Shown: positions 16,000 to 32,292 of the stretch, one piece after another
How positions within the stretch are numbered: the stretch's first letter is position 1
How the letters are laid out: each line of letters opens with the position of its first letter
NCBI GenBank assembly: GCA_964017065.1
Contig: OZ024790.1
Location: 6,747,422-6,811,421, forward strand
Direction of reading: 5' to 3'
From: Haliclona indistincta
Taxonomy: Eukaryota; Porifera; Demospongiae; Haplosclerida; Chalinidae
Length of the DNA: 64,000 nucleotides
Position numbers and translations under genes: made by a program
The notes under the pieces: generated by a model
Seen by the model: only the letters and a program-made list of their open reading frames with translations
Databases searched by the model: none
Told to the model about the DNA's origin: nothing

Positions 16000-17730
16000 T
16001 GGACTAGAGTAGCAGTGCCTCAGAATCTGCTGTATTTCAATAACTAGTGTTGGTAAGTAATATAGAATTCTTGGCTGTAATATAATACTGCATGGCATCC
16101 AGCTGTAGGATAAGGTGTGGGCTTGATCACTGAATGAGTAATGGCTGCAGTGACTTGTTAAAGAGTGGAATTGAGAGTAGCAACATACTGTGATATCCAG
16201 TGAGAATGGTGGGTTCTCCAGCAGTGTCAGTATGAGCCTGGAGTCTAGTGAGCTTAAATACCGTACCATACCTTGATGTCTATAATGTAGAAACAGACTA
16301 CCAGCCGCTCAGTGCGGTGTCATTCATGTACATGTACTATTGTATGAGGGGTCAATGAGAGCGGCCTTCATCCAATCTGTGCAAGTCTTTACCACAAGGT
16401 ACTTGTGTAGTTATGTCAATACACGTATACTAGCAGTACTTTATGGTGAAGAGGTGTGCTGTTTGAGTGAGTTGGGTACACAATAATTATGCTGGTTAGT
16501 GACTTTTCCTGCCCTGTAGTAACAATAAACTAACTAACCAATATCTCTCTCTCCCTACCAACTGACTGACTAACAGAAGAATCAAGCCCAATGGTGCTAT
16601 TTGTTTGAACACTAAAACATTGATCCTTGCCGGGATCAAGTCCAATGGTGCCGCAGTCTCTCACACAGAAATTCCTCTGTTACCATTGATGGTAAGTGCT
16701 TGTGCAATTTACCAGTCGATCCACATGTACATGTCTCTGTACCATCATAGAATGGTACCACCAGAACACAGGATTCCTATTAATTTACATCGAGGATGCT
16801 CTAACCATGTGCTTGTAGTCCAGTCTATTCTCTCAGCAAAAAAAAACAATTGTATGACTGTATTTTCATATAAAACTTTCATGTTCATAACTCCAATTAT
16901 TAGTATTCATGTGCATTCATCCTCATTATCATCTGATCAGTATGTGTTGCTTAATTTCTGGTTTTGCTTACCTGAGAAATTTACTGAGTCACTGGTACCT
17001 CCATCACTTGCATGTATAAGAATTTCTTTGTAATTCTCAGTAATTGGTAACACATCACACTAGCTGAAGAGGTCAAGAAGATTCACTGCATGCTATTAAC
17101 AAGCTACGATATGACTCAGCACTCCATTACACTGTCGATGATACAATATTTGCTCGATGTTTTTCTTCACAGAGGTGTTTGCATCTAATTTGCATGAGAA
17201 GTTTATCATAATACTATTATAATAATCAGTTTGTGTGCATTGTAGTAGTACCAATCTGGCGGCTAAGATTGCAAGAATGGAAGCTTTCAGTGTTACATTA
17301 TTCAAATGCGACTACGTGTATTAGCAGGTGGAGCAAGCCTTCCAATGTATGCAAAATATTATGTTTCAGTGGTGTATATATACAGTTGCTACTGTCAATT
17401 CAATTCTACCACTCTTAGCAGACACTACTGATTCACTGATCACTCATGCTATCATTGTCCAGCAGCACTTACTGAAGCCAGTGACATCGATCATTACCTT
17501 ACACTGGGCTATATGCCCTGACTACAGCCAGATTCTAATACTCACCATGGCCAACAGCTAAATATATGTATTGACAGACCATAGCAGACTGTGGAGCACG
17601 GCTATACTCGAGATCAAGGGACGTAACTATACAGCTCGTCATGAAGGACAACCTGACTAGTCTTTTCTTCTTCAAGGTCCCGATGATAGGTCTCCCAAGC
17701 TCATCCTTATGTATTATACTGAGCTATCCT
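16000..17730. other. spacer of the inverted duplication, no gene recognised
   Basis: Open frames at 16605-17033 and 17328-17561 (plus) have no recognisable domain or convincing splice sites. The segment holds only scattered short repeats. It separates the arms of the duplication at 15655-15920 and 17735-18795. Confidence 0.4.
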
Positions 17731-17734
17731 TTGC

Positions 17735-18795
17735 ACACTGGCGACTGCCACAGTGCCACTACAGCAGCTGTCTGCATAGTGAGCCTGGAATAGGCAACAA
17801 CTCGGGTAGCACAAAGATGAAGCTAAAATTCCGTGCAAAACAGGTTAAATTTCGACCTTTGACCCCGACCGGATGTCTTCCCATAACGGGACTCGAGTGT
17901 ACCGTACCCATAGGCCATGCGCGTTTCGCGTTTCGACCATGGTTTCGAAAATGACGCAAAGAACTTACGTAATAGAGTGTGCAGCTACTGACAGTTTTTC
18001 CACTCTTACACTCATAGTTCTTTCCTTTTGTAACGAAAGGAGGCGTTTCTGCGTAGCTTTACCAAGTAACTCTAAAGTCGCCACGTTCTTCGTCTGCAGT
18101 ATGGTCAAGGGTGGATCTCAGACAAGGTAAACGGCCGAGTATGATGTAAAAACAGCTTGTAAACACATCCATGGCTTTGTGAGATGTGTTCTACTAGTTT
18201 TGTCTAGTGTACTATAAAGTTCTGGTAGTAGGTCATGTAAATATCATAATTTTGTGTCTGAATATTGCTTTTTGTGTTAGTTAGAGGCGTAGCAAGCTGT
18301 TTTTGGTACTGTTTTTGTGAACACATCCATGCAAAGTCTACGTATTTGGTACAAGTTTTAATAGTTTTTTATGCTACTTGGACTGTTAGTGTGTGTAAAT
18401 GTCATAGTTGTAATCTTCTACTTTTATGGTTTGCATGAGTAACGGCTAGCCTCACCGAGTGCTCTATCACGCGAGCATATTACATTCTGTACAGTGCGAA
18501 GGGCGAACGCCTGAAAAGAACAGGTAAAGGAAGACGAAGTACCTTCTCCGCACTCAAAACCACATTTTCGACTACTTTAGTTTTCTTTTTCAATTCTTGC
18601 ATCGTTATAATCTCTCTCAGGATAGTAGAAGCAGCCATGGTACTTGTCCCGTCGGCGGAGAGCACGTTGTAGTTACCATAACAACTGTAAGGTATATAAA
18701 CAAATTACGTCATTACAAGCGAAACGCGCATAGTGACACAAAATTGTCACAGTTTCTTATCCCGGTTACGTAGTATTAATAATCTCTGGTTGACC
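17735..18795. repeat. inverted duplication, arm b, with an internal insertion
   Basis: Reverse copy of 15655-15920. It runs 17735-17896 (ending CCATAACGGGACTCG) and resumes at about 18752 (AGTTTCTTATCCCGGTTACG). The two halves are adjacent in arm a, so about 850 bp were inserted or replaced here. Confidence 0.65.
17917..18731. mobile_element. about 815-bp element with 13-bp terminal inverted repeats
   Basis: Ends ATGCGCGTTTCGC (17917-17929) and GCGAAACGCGCAT (18719-18731), exact inverses, inside arm b where arm a has no such sequence. A minus-strand frame at 18480-18665 has no known domain. No clear target duplication; the exact borders are uncertain because flanking arm sequence diverges for about 20 bp on each side. 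Confidence 0.55.
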
Positions 18796-18835
18796 CATGG
18801 TTGACCACGTACGTACGTAGTAACCACGGTACGGG

Positions 18836-18846
18836 TGGTGAACTCG
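18836..18846. repeat. target-site duplication, left (TGGTGAACTCG)
   Basis: Exact 11-bp direct repeat of 26353-26363, on the outer edge of the fold-back element. Confidence 0.75.
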
Positions 18847-21030
<2,184 letters not shown>

Positions 21031-21159
21031 CTTTATTGTAGTCATTATTCATGTTATAAATTACTAGAAAGATGTAAATAAATTATTAATTTCTGTTACT
21101 AGAAATGCAGTATGAAACATAACTATCTAGACTGCTGTGATTCAATTTTGCACTGCAGC

Positions 21160-22395
21160 AGTGCATCAGCTAGTACAACAGCAGTGAGGCAGCTAGTACA
21201 ACAGCAGTGAGGCAGCTAGTACAATAGCAGTGAGGCAGCTAGTACAACAGCAGTGAGGCAGCTAGTACAACAGCAGTGAGGCAGCTAGTACAATAGCAGT
21301 GCATCAGCTAGTACAACAGCAGTGAGGCAGCTAGTACAACAGCAGTGAGGCAGCTAGTACAATAGCAGTGCATCAGCTAGTACAACAGCAGTGAGGCAGC
21401 TAGTACAATAGCAGTGCAGCAGCTAGTACATCAGCAGTGAGGCAGCTAGTACAACAGCAGTGAGGCAGCTAGTACAATAGCAGTGAGGCAGCTAGTACAA
21501 CAGCAGTGAGGCAGCTAGTACAATAGCAGTGCAGCAGCTAGTACAACAGCAGTGAGGCAGCTAGTACAACAGCAGTGAGGCAGCTAGTACAACAGCAGTG
21601 CATCAGCTAGTACAACAGCAGTGAGGCAGCTAGTACAATAGCAGTGCAGCAGCTAGTACAACAGCAGTGAGGCAGCTAGTACAATAGCAGTGCATCAGCT
21701 AGTACAACAGCAGTGAGGCAGCTAGTACAATAGCAGTGCAGCAGCTAGTACAACAGCAGTGAGGCAGCTAGTACAACAGCAGTGAGGCAGCTAGTACAAT
21801 AGCAGTGAGGCAGCTAGTACAACAGCAGTGAGGCAGCTAGTACAATAGCAGTGCAGCAGCTAGTACAACAGCAGTGAGGCAGCTAGTACAATAGCAGTGC
21901 AGCAGCTAGTACAACAGCAGTGAGGCAGCTAGTACAACAGCAGTGAGGCAGCTAGTACAATAGCAGTGCATCAGCTAGTACAACAGCAGTGAGGCAGCTA
22001 GTACAATAGCAGTGCATCAGCTAGTACAACAGCAGTGAGGCAGCTAGTACAATAGCAGTGCAGCAGCTAGTACAACAGCAGTGAGGCAGCTAGTACAACA
22101 GCAGTGAGGCAGCTAGTACAATAGCAGTGAGGCAGCTAGTACAACAGCAGTGCATCAGCTAGTACAACAGCTTTGAGGCAGCTAGTACAACAGCAGTGAG
22201 GCAGCTAGTACAACAGCAGTGAGGCAGCTAGTACAACAGCAGTGAGGCAGCTAGTACAACAGCAGTGCATCAGCTAGTACAACAGCAGTGAGGCAGCTAG
22301 TACAACAGCAGTGAGGCAGCTAGTACAACAGCAGTGAGGCAGCTAGTACAACAGCAGTGAGGCAGCTAGTACAACAGTAGTGCAGCAGTGCAACA
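21160..22395. repeat. 23-bp minisatellite, about 54 copies
   Basis: Head-to-tail units CAGTGAGGCAGCTAGTACAA plus CAG. Variants interchange GAGG, GCAT or GCAG after CAGT, and CAACAG or CAATAG at the unit end. Variants recur in blocks, pointing to unequal exchange. 23 is not a multiple of three and no frame stays open, so it is not coding. Confidence 0.95.
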
Positions 22396-22419
22396 GCGGC
22401 TAGTATTGTCTGGGGACGC

Positions 22420-22855
22420 CAGCAATGTTCATTTCTTGATATTAGGATTTTTTATCCAAACGTGCAGAGCTATCGTCAATCCAGTATTTCAAACCTGTAT
22501 CGTTGTCATGAACTAGCAAAGAAAAGAGAATATGTTGACAGAGTCAAGCAAGTCAAATATTGGTCTTTTACTCCTCTTGTTTTCTCCACTACTGGTGGCA
22601 TGGGAAGAGACTCAGTGAGGCAACACAATTTTATCAACATTAATTTTAGCAGATCAAATATCCATGAAAGAGAATTCTCACTACAGTACTACCCTGGCTT
22701 GGTTAAGATGCTCATTATCCTTCTCGATCTCTCCTACATTCAGCCATGACTTGTATTCGTGGCAGCCGTGCAACATGTCATCATGTCTCTGGCAGACCAC
22801 TTGGAATTGCAGAATGCTGCCATTCCCAGGCTGGCTAATTTAACATTCGTTCTGT
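22420..22855 (+). pseudogene. LINE polyprotein C-terminal relic
   Basis: The plus frame reads NLYRCHELAKKREYVDRV, WSFTPLVFSTTGGMGRDSV and, later, AMTCIRGSRATCHH, a pattern I know from the C-terminal region of non-LTR retrotransposon polyproteins in cnidarians and sponges (FTPLVFS-x-GGMG and CIRGSR). Between the blocks the frame stops at about 22747, and the LADHLELQ-like end needs a frame change, so it is a decayed 3' fragment. It sits right after the minisatellite in the spacer of the fold-back element. No reverse transcriptase core is present. Confidence 0.55.
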
Positions 22856-24121
22856 TTTAGTTATTCTTTTCTAGCTATTATTTCACCCTTATTATAAGTA
22901 TTCACTAACCATTGCTCTCTTGTATTGTGTATGTTCTAAAAAAATTTGTGATGGATTGAGTTCAGTTCTTTTCCCTTGTATTGTTATTGTTCACGAAACA
23001 GAATTAAACAAGAATAATAACTATATGAAAAGTTAGCTGTAAACATTACACAGAAATTGTTAATGCTATCAATCCCAAAGAGAACTTAGCGCTAGATAGA
23101 TGTGACCGAACGCAACTAAAGCTAGGAAATGGAAATAACTGGAACAAAAGCTGTGGTAAAGGATAGAGGCATGATCGAGTGATCATACTAGACCAGATGA
23201 ACCTGTATTGATGGAAACATTTATTTCTGATCTGGGACTTAAATCATAGCCTAATCACACACACCACAGGAACATACGAAAAGGGCCTTCTCCTGCGGTA
23301 ATAATATGGATGCTAATTTCAGTCTAATTGGTGTAGTGCAAAACATCACTGAACTACCTACCATACCACTGCAGCACTATAGTAGCACGTAGACTAGTGA
23401 TGGTATGTTTAGTGAGACATAGATACTTAGTGATACTCCTTGTGTTGCTATCAGTCACCAAATCACTGTGACTACTACTAATGATTTGCATGCTGCATCT
23501 TAGATGTATTAACTTTAGTAATAAATTTAAGCGCTGAGTTTTATGGTAAAACTATCCGAACCAATGCTGGAATACATAGTTGTGAGCATGTAACAGATGT
23601 TCAGTATTATTATGTTCAGTGCTGCTTTACTCTCAGATGTAGCTTGGTGAATTGTTTATTCTACTTGAAAATTGTATTGTTGATAAGACAAGCGAAAAAG
23701 TTATGCATGCACATACATAAGTTTGTTAAGCCGCGGTAATTCAAAAATACCGCCGGTGATTCGGAAGTATTAACCTTAGCTATACTGCAAAACTACAGAT
23801 CGCCTGGATAAACTATTTCGCCATGAGGTAGGTGCATCTGTTGGGTCTATCGTGATCACTCTCTTGATTACATTCTAGTTACCTGGTGAAACTTTGCTGT
23901 CTACTAGGAACGCTGGCATCTCCTGAAGTTAGACAAAATGATCAAAGCGTGTGACTGGAGCATGGAATCTACAACAGCGATTTGATGGAATTCTGACAGA
24001 CAAGCAGCTAAAAATAATACCCTCTGCAAATGTACAACATCCCAGCAACTACTCTACACAGGCACGTACAATATGGAGAAATATAGGACAGAAACAAAAG
24101 CAACAATTTATGAAATAGTAA
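22856..24121. other. fold-back spacer, no gene recognised
   Basis: AT-rich with no coding signal. A small imperfect palindrome (CCGCGGTAATTC / GCCGGTGATTCGG) lies near 23732-23765. Confidence 0.4.
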
Positions 24122-26352
<2,231 letters not shown>

Positions 26353-26363
26353 TGGTGAACTCG
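26353..26363. repeat. target-site duplication, right (TGGTGAACTCG)
   Basis: Exact partner of 18836-18846. Confidence 0.75.
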
Positions 26364-26448
26364 GTTGACCACGATTTAATTGACGTCGTGATTTACGACC
26401 TGTTAGCGCCGAAGGGGATCTATACTTATTTACTGGCCAGATCGAAGA

Positions 26449-28010
26449 ATGACTGCATTCCTTCTCTTTGCTCTTGCCCAAACAGTTTGCTTCTGCATAG
26501 GAGGTGAGATATTTATTTTAGTCACTTAACTGACTGATGACCTGATCACTTGTGGACACAATTAACTACTCATTTGCTGACGGTAGCTGTTACTGACCGT
26601 AGTACAGGACAACATGGACCATGGAGTGATCAACTCACAGTCATATATAATGGTATGGATGTATTTATCTGTTTCATTTTATAAACTGCATGCTTCTAAC
26701 TGTAGTTCCTGGTAGTGTAGGCTTCATGGCTCAGGTACAACTAACAAGCATTACTGTGACATGGCAGGTATAAATACTGAATACAAAATTCATTGCAATA
26801 TTAATTTTATTTTATTCCAGCCTCCTCCACTGATAGATGGTTTCCCAGTCCTTCACTATGTAGTGTCTTATAATACCAGTGATAACAGCACACTGATACA
26901 CACACAAGTGAACTCTTCTACGACTAGCTACACAGTGTCTGGTGTACCAGGAGTAACCTACTATATTACAGTGTTTGCTGTCAATGCTCTGGGACCATGG
27001 ACCTATCAGTTTATACACTATAGTGAACGGTTAGATAAATACATTTTCATGTGCATGTTTGTCGTGACTGAAAAAAATTCTCAAAGTACTTCTTTAGCGC
27101 ATACCTAAGAAAATTGGTTAAAACGACCAAACTAGTGCCTATAAAATCCGTGCCTAAATTTAGGCGTTTTTGCCTAAATTGATGCAATTTAAATGTACCA
27201 CATAATTATTATTAAGCAAATAAAAAATATAAATTGTGACAGCGTGCCTAAATTTAGGCATGCTTATCTAAACTGTCAGAGGTTTTAGTGGACTTTAAAA
27301 ATCAAGCATGCCTATGAAATTAATTTTGGCAGCTCATAATTATTTCAGTTTTGAACTAATATTAGGTCATTTTATAGCAAAGATGTCTAAATTAAGGCAA
27401 CTATCGCGGCGAGTCACATGAAATGATCACATGTTAGATAAAAAATGATATTTCGAATCGAAGTTGGTTATCTTCAATAATTTTTTGCTAATATAAAAGT
27501 GACTGACTACACATTCATCATTGCTATCGGAAATAATGCTTGAACCTGCATTCTATTGTTACCAATTAATTGGCAGAAGATTCTTGTCAGTGGAGATTTT
27601 AATAATTTTTATTAACACACGACTTTCTTTAGCTACATGTACCTACTTTTTGCATAATTTTTTTGTTTTGTCTCATGTGATCAATGTCAACCTCTTGCAC
27701 TAAAATGATTAATAATTATTTTATTTTGTTCTCTCATTGTCACAGTAATATCCAGCTCTATTCTTGTTAGTGTATTAGTATCAGCCATCAGTACAGCTAT
27801 TATCACTAGTATCATTGTGTGGTGTGTTATGAGACCTCATCATGATAAACCACCAGTCACTACACCACCACCACCATCAGCAGGAGGAGGAGAAGGAGGA
27901 AGAGGAGTCATTAAGCTAGCTCCAGTGATCTATGACACATACCAATAACACAACACACCATCACTACCACTCAAACACAACGACAAATACAACTATAAAT
28001 AATTATCAAC
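26449..28010 (+). pseudogene. Ig/FN3 receptor family unit, plus strand, decayed
   Basis: Signal-peptide exon at 26449 (MTAFLLFALAQTVCF, close to the MNAFVLVALLQTVCF of unit F), followed directly by the tail end of the first FN3 domain (STGQHGPWSDQLTV, about 26593-26650) with small indels and a stop upstream. Then second-FN3 exons near 26704-26763 and 26820-27000 (GFPVLHYVVSYNTSDNS, TYYITVFAVNALG) and the membrane/tail exon at 27745-27950 (VLVSAISTAIITSIIVWCVM, ELAPVIYDT-like). The tail frame is lost at about 27938 by an insertion, and the AYGG and AYQQI parts are missing. The Ig exon is absent. About 740 bp of AT-rich DNA with GCCTAAATTTAGGC palindromes (27130-27270) sit in the last intron. 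A dead copy in inverted orientation to the main array. Confidence 0.7.
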
Positions 28011-28192
28011 TATTGTGCACTATATTAATTATTATCAAAACATGTATTTTGAGTGGATTTTGAGGATATTATTATCAGGTCATAAAGATAATTTTATTCA
28101 CGAGTCACTGGTTGGTGATAGGCATGGCAGTTCTTGGTGTAAGCCAATTTATCAAGTGTATTCACTGAACTGGGTGATTAGATGATTACAAG

Positions 28193-29293
28193 TCAAGTTG
28201 AAAATACAGTCATACTCCATCCTGTTCAACCAGCTAGTGGACTATCAGCCTGTCCTGGACAAGACGTCACTATCAACTGGCTGTGCTATAGCAGAGGCGT
28301 AGGAAGGGGGGCTGGTGGTGCTCGAGCACCCCCAATAATTCTATTACAAAAGAATTCATAGCTACGAATGACGAACACTTTGGACCATCAATGTTGACTA
28401 ATAATTATTGGGGTGCTAATTTACTGTTTGTAATGTGAATTAATATTATATTCAATTTTAATGAATATTAATGAGCACCTCCTATATTTGATACAGTCCT
28501 ACACCTCTGTATAGTCAGGGTAACCAATATACCAGGAGTGGTACCACCACCATTGACATGGCAGTATAGAGGAGATACCATCGTGATAATTATATACGAT
28601 GATGCATTTACTAGCAGTGACCATTACACTCTTGTATCACATGTTGTGGGATTAACAGTGATGTCAAATGCTACTATTAATGGTGTTCAAATATCTGATC
28701 ATAACAGAATGATCACATGTCGATCACAGATATCTACCATACACACTCACAATACCAGGTAACAACATGTATTCTGATGTATAGCACTCTAGAGGTGAGC
28801 TCAGATAAAAGTTGATCAGGCACTATACTTATTAAATTCCAACTGATTCTATAGCACAAGCTTATAGCTATCTCAGCTCAAGTTTAACATACTGCAATGG
28901 GTATTGAAATTTAATTGTTGCTCATGAGTGCTTCATTTTACAGATTAAAATTTGTCCCAGGAGATATTGGGACGACAAACACACTAAACGTTCCACCATA
29001 CCATGTACAGTACATTACAGATTCACCACAAAGTGATCAAGCATGTTCAAATAATTTTGCATATTATATTGTCTACTAAAGGTGCAGCTAGTTCTCCATC
29101 TAATCTGAGTATCATCAACAAGCCACCAGTATCACTAACATGGCTAGCTCCTCCTAATGGACCCACAGACTGTGTCTTCAACTACACTATCAATATCACT
29201 AACTACAGTAGCTCTAGCTCGTGCTACAGTACTAGCAACACTGAGTCACTGATACTGACTGATGACCTGATCACTCGTGGACACAACTACTCC
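28193..29293 (+). pseudogene. Ig/FN3 receptor family unit, plus strand, broken by two elements
   Basis: The Ig exon starts near 28193 (VILHPVQPASGLSACPGQD) and is split by a 218-bp MITE at 28292-28509, after which WQYRGDTIVIIIYDDAFTSS and HVVGLTVMSNATINGVQ follow, ending near 28757. The first FN3 exon (about 29083-29292; SNLSIINKPPVSLTWLAPPN, TDDLITRGHNYS) breaks off after HNYS, where sequence of a TTAA-type element begins. Signal peptide, second FN3 and tail exons are missing. A clear pseudogene; it documents receptor DNA on both sides of antiporter copy 1. Confidence 0.75.
28292..28509. mobile_element. 218-bp MITE inserted in an Ig exon
   Basis: Ends CAGAGGCGTAGGA and TCCTACACCTCTG (near-perfect inverses), flanked by exact 5-bp duplications TATAG (28287-28291 and 28510-28514). 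The host exon is recognisable on both sides. Confidence 0.8.
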
Positions 29294-29841
29294 ATAGCTA
29301 CTTGTATCATGAAATTTAACGGGCTGGCTTGCTCGCAAGAAAACGGAGAGACGTGGTCCGTGATCGACGTGTTTATGCATAAAACTCTGCGGAAAACACT
29401 TCTGTGAGCTCAAGATTCCAGAAATGAAAGTTTCAGCAAAGCTACAATCTAGTAACAGAACAATTTTTCGCTAGCATGCCTATGAAACACCGTTGGTGGT
29501 CGAGCAGCATGGATTTTCTCGTTTTTCTCAGCAGTGTGGCGTTTATTTAGAAAAATCATTCTGTTACTAGATCGTAGCTTTGCTGAAACTTGCATTTCTA
29601 GAATATTGAGCTCACAGAAGTTTTTGTCGCCGACTTTTGTGCATAAACACGTCGATCATGGACCGCGTCTCTCCGTTTTCTTGCAAGCAAGCCAGCCCGT
29701 TAAATTTCATTATACAAGTAGCTATCAAGACGTACTTGTTATACTGCTAATATCGCTCTGTCTGCTGCTTTAGTTTTCCAGAAACACTGACCATAGCAAC
29801 GCGCTGTGCCGTGAATATTAATTAGTTGCATGCACCCTTAA
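29294..29841. mobile_element. rearranged TTAA-type element, self-inverted
   Basis: The right half (about 29480-29841, ending GTTGCATGCACCC then TTAA) matches the element at 53238-53719. The left part 29294-29480 is an inverted copy of 29556-29731, so the normal left terminus has been replaced by a fold-back. The left border is fused to the receptor FN3 exon. Confidence 0.7.
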
Positions 29842-29847
29842 ACATAC

Positions 29848-29930
29848 CGAGGCTGTTCTGAGATGTGAGTTAATATCGCATTGAGTAGAGACCCGTGTTA
29901 GCACAGTCAAATCAGCAAGAGGTGAAATTA
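29848..29930 (-). pseudogene. stranded exon of NhaC-type antiporter copy 1
   Basis: Minus-strand 83-nt exon (SPLADLTVLTRVSTQCD, then INSHLRTA), the counterpart of the conserved NhaC segment SPISDTT..HVRTQ and nearly identical to 53730-53812 of copy 2. Acceptor TTCAG at its high end, donor GTATGT at its low end. It is 9.5 kb from the preceding exon (39408-39542) because of the Helitron-bearing insertion. The terminal exon that follows it in copy 2 is absent here. Confidence 0.8.
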
Positions 29931-29932
29931 CT

Positions 29933-30146
<214 letters not shown>

Positions 30147-30181
30147 AAGGAAAATTAATGCAGAGCGGATCATGTAAGCTA

Positions 30182-30690
30182 AAGAAAGAAAAAAGATTTC
30201 TTACGAAATCAGAAGGATGTAGGGATGGAGATGCAATGAAGAAATCTGCCACTGGTCCACAATGTAAACCAACAAGCATGCTATAGATAACAAGGAATGC
30301 ATGCATGGTAACACATATACGATTGACTGGATCATAATAGACCATCATCCCTACATCAGTGGCTGCAGTTCAAGTTAGTTATAGCTATATAGCCGGCTGT
30401 TGAAGAACACATGCATGCATGGCTTGCATTAAATTAGTCTTTATTATTTTTTGTGATGAATCAAGTTTGCATGATGGCTGATTATCTTATAATTTTTACA
30501 CTGAGCCACTGATGTAGGGATGATGGTCTATTATGATCCAGTCAATCGTATATGTGTTACCATGCATGCATTCCTTGTTATCTATACGGCATGCTTGTTG
30601 GTTTACATTGTGGACCAGTGGCAGATTTCTTCATTGCATCTCCATCCCTACATCCTTCTGATTTCGTAAGAAATCTTTTTTCTTTCTTGT
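30182..30690. mobile_element. 509-bp palindromic element
   Basis: Arms 30182-30363 and 30505-30690 are inverted copies starting AAGAAAGAAAAAAGATTTC and ending with its inverse. Spacer of about 140 bp. No coding content. It forms the left edge of the larger insertion. Confidence 0.75.
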
Positions 30691-32292
30691 TTGTGTCCTT
30701 TTTTCTTAAAATTCATTTATTCACGGATTATTTTTTTCTATAATTAATATTAAAATTATTTATTATCAAAGTTTCTTATTAAGAAAAATAATTTTATTGT
30801 TAACATGTTTCTATTATAAGCTAAGAAGATGTTGGTTCATCAATTACTGCATTCATCAGTGCATGCACATCGTGCCGCACAGCACCGCTCAGCCGTGACT
30901 ACAGGCTCCAGCCGTAGTTCGTAGTATCATAGCTTATGAGAAATCTGGCTTAATCAATAAGTTTATTGACTGGGCGGGGACTATAAGTCAACCTCATAAT
31001 CACTTTCATTATCCGACTTCATACTCAAGTTTAATAGCTTGTCATTATTCCAAGTTCATTGGATTTCATCTTGTGAGTCTTGTTGCCATGGATATATGGG
31101 AGCGGTCTTCAGTCACGTGAGGTACAATTTTTCCTGTCCGTTAAAATAGCAATTGCTGTTCTGAGGTAAGATCGATCGCCATGGACGATGTCATTGACTC
31201 ATTGTGCTAGCCTACTAATCATGTGGCAAATCAGCATCCAGGAAAACCGTTGCAGAGTGCATTGTGCAAAAATGTTCTGTACGTTTGTGGGCCGCAAAGA
31301 GTGAAGACTGGTCCATTTAATTTTAGCGTTTGAAGCGCGTCGATAACGGTCTCGCTCCGACAAATCGGAAAAAAAAAACAGCCACATTCATATATCGATT
31401 CTGAAATTTTCTTATGGAGAGACTGAGATGCAGTAACTAAAGTGACCGAAACCTTGATGATTGTCAGTTAAAATAATTTATTATAAAATAATTTATTATT
31501 ATTAAAAAGATTATCATAAACATTAAGTTAAGAAGCTATTGTGTTGGATCAATCAATGTCATTGGTATCATCACCTGCAACAATAAAAAAATAAGTCAGT
31601 CAATCAATTGCAAATTGTAGTTATTCTAGTACCTTTAGTTCATCTTTGGAAAAACTATGAGACTGTCTCAGTTTCTCCAAATGTGACGTTAGGTATTTTA
31701 AACCAGCAGCCACAATGGATACTTAGCCACTCTACCAACGACAAGGTGCAGTCTCACAGAGTGGAAAAATTATTTGGTCTTATAAAGACCACGCACATAT
31801 ACTAGTGCGATTGACCCATCTGTAAGAGACAATAATGTAATAATCATGTGCACAGATGGCGAAGCATACAGACTACACTATACTTCACATGTTGTTGACA
31901 AGGATTGGCTCTCAAAAATTTAATTGAATGGTGTCCACTGGGCGAGTGTGTACATTCATGTGCACACAATTATGCACATGCATACCGGGAACATGACAAC
32001 CTCTTTTTTTATGAACACACTCAAGCTCAGCTGATCATTGGTTGGAGGACAAGGTGGAGTTATAGCAGAGGAGCACTGGTCATTTATCAATACTGATACC
32101 CGGTATTAACACCTCACAGCGAACATGTCACCCCAATAACTCCACATACTATGGTGCTCTATAGGGGTGAACCACCAGTGGTCGACCAATTCAAATGCAT
32201 GATTGATGGAGAACAGAAAATTTTAACATGCTCATCCGTCACTCTGTATAGAGCTCAATACATTTCACTTTACATGGTAATGTAGAACATGA
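30691..32292. other. Helitron flank, no gene recognised
   Basis: AT-rich, with ATAATTTATTAT repeats near 31470-31500. A plus frame near 31905-32270 (MALKNLIEWCPLGEC and onward) has no known domain. It probably holds the 3' noncoding part and 3' terminus of the Helitron; I could not fix the terminal CTRR and hairpin. Confidence 0.4.

Noticed and set aside
15838..16047. Plus-strand frame beginning MPELLPFLTMQTAAG
   Set aside because: Lies in the duplicated arm, is not conserved in frame in the other arm and has no domain.
16605..17033. 142-codon plus-strand gene
   Set aside because: No domain, no signal of splicing, and composition like the surrounding noncoding DNA.
21160..22395. CRISPR-like array
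   Set aside because: Units are contiguous 23-bp tandem repeats with no spacers, in eukaryotic DNA: a minisatellite.
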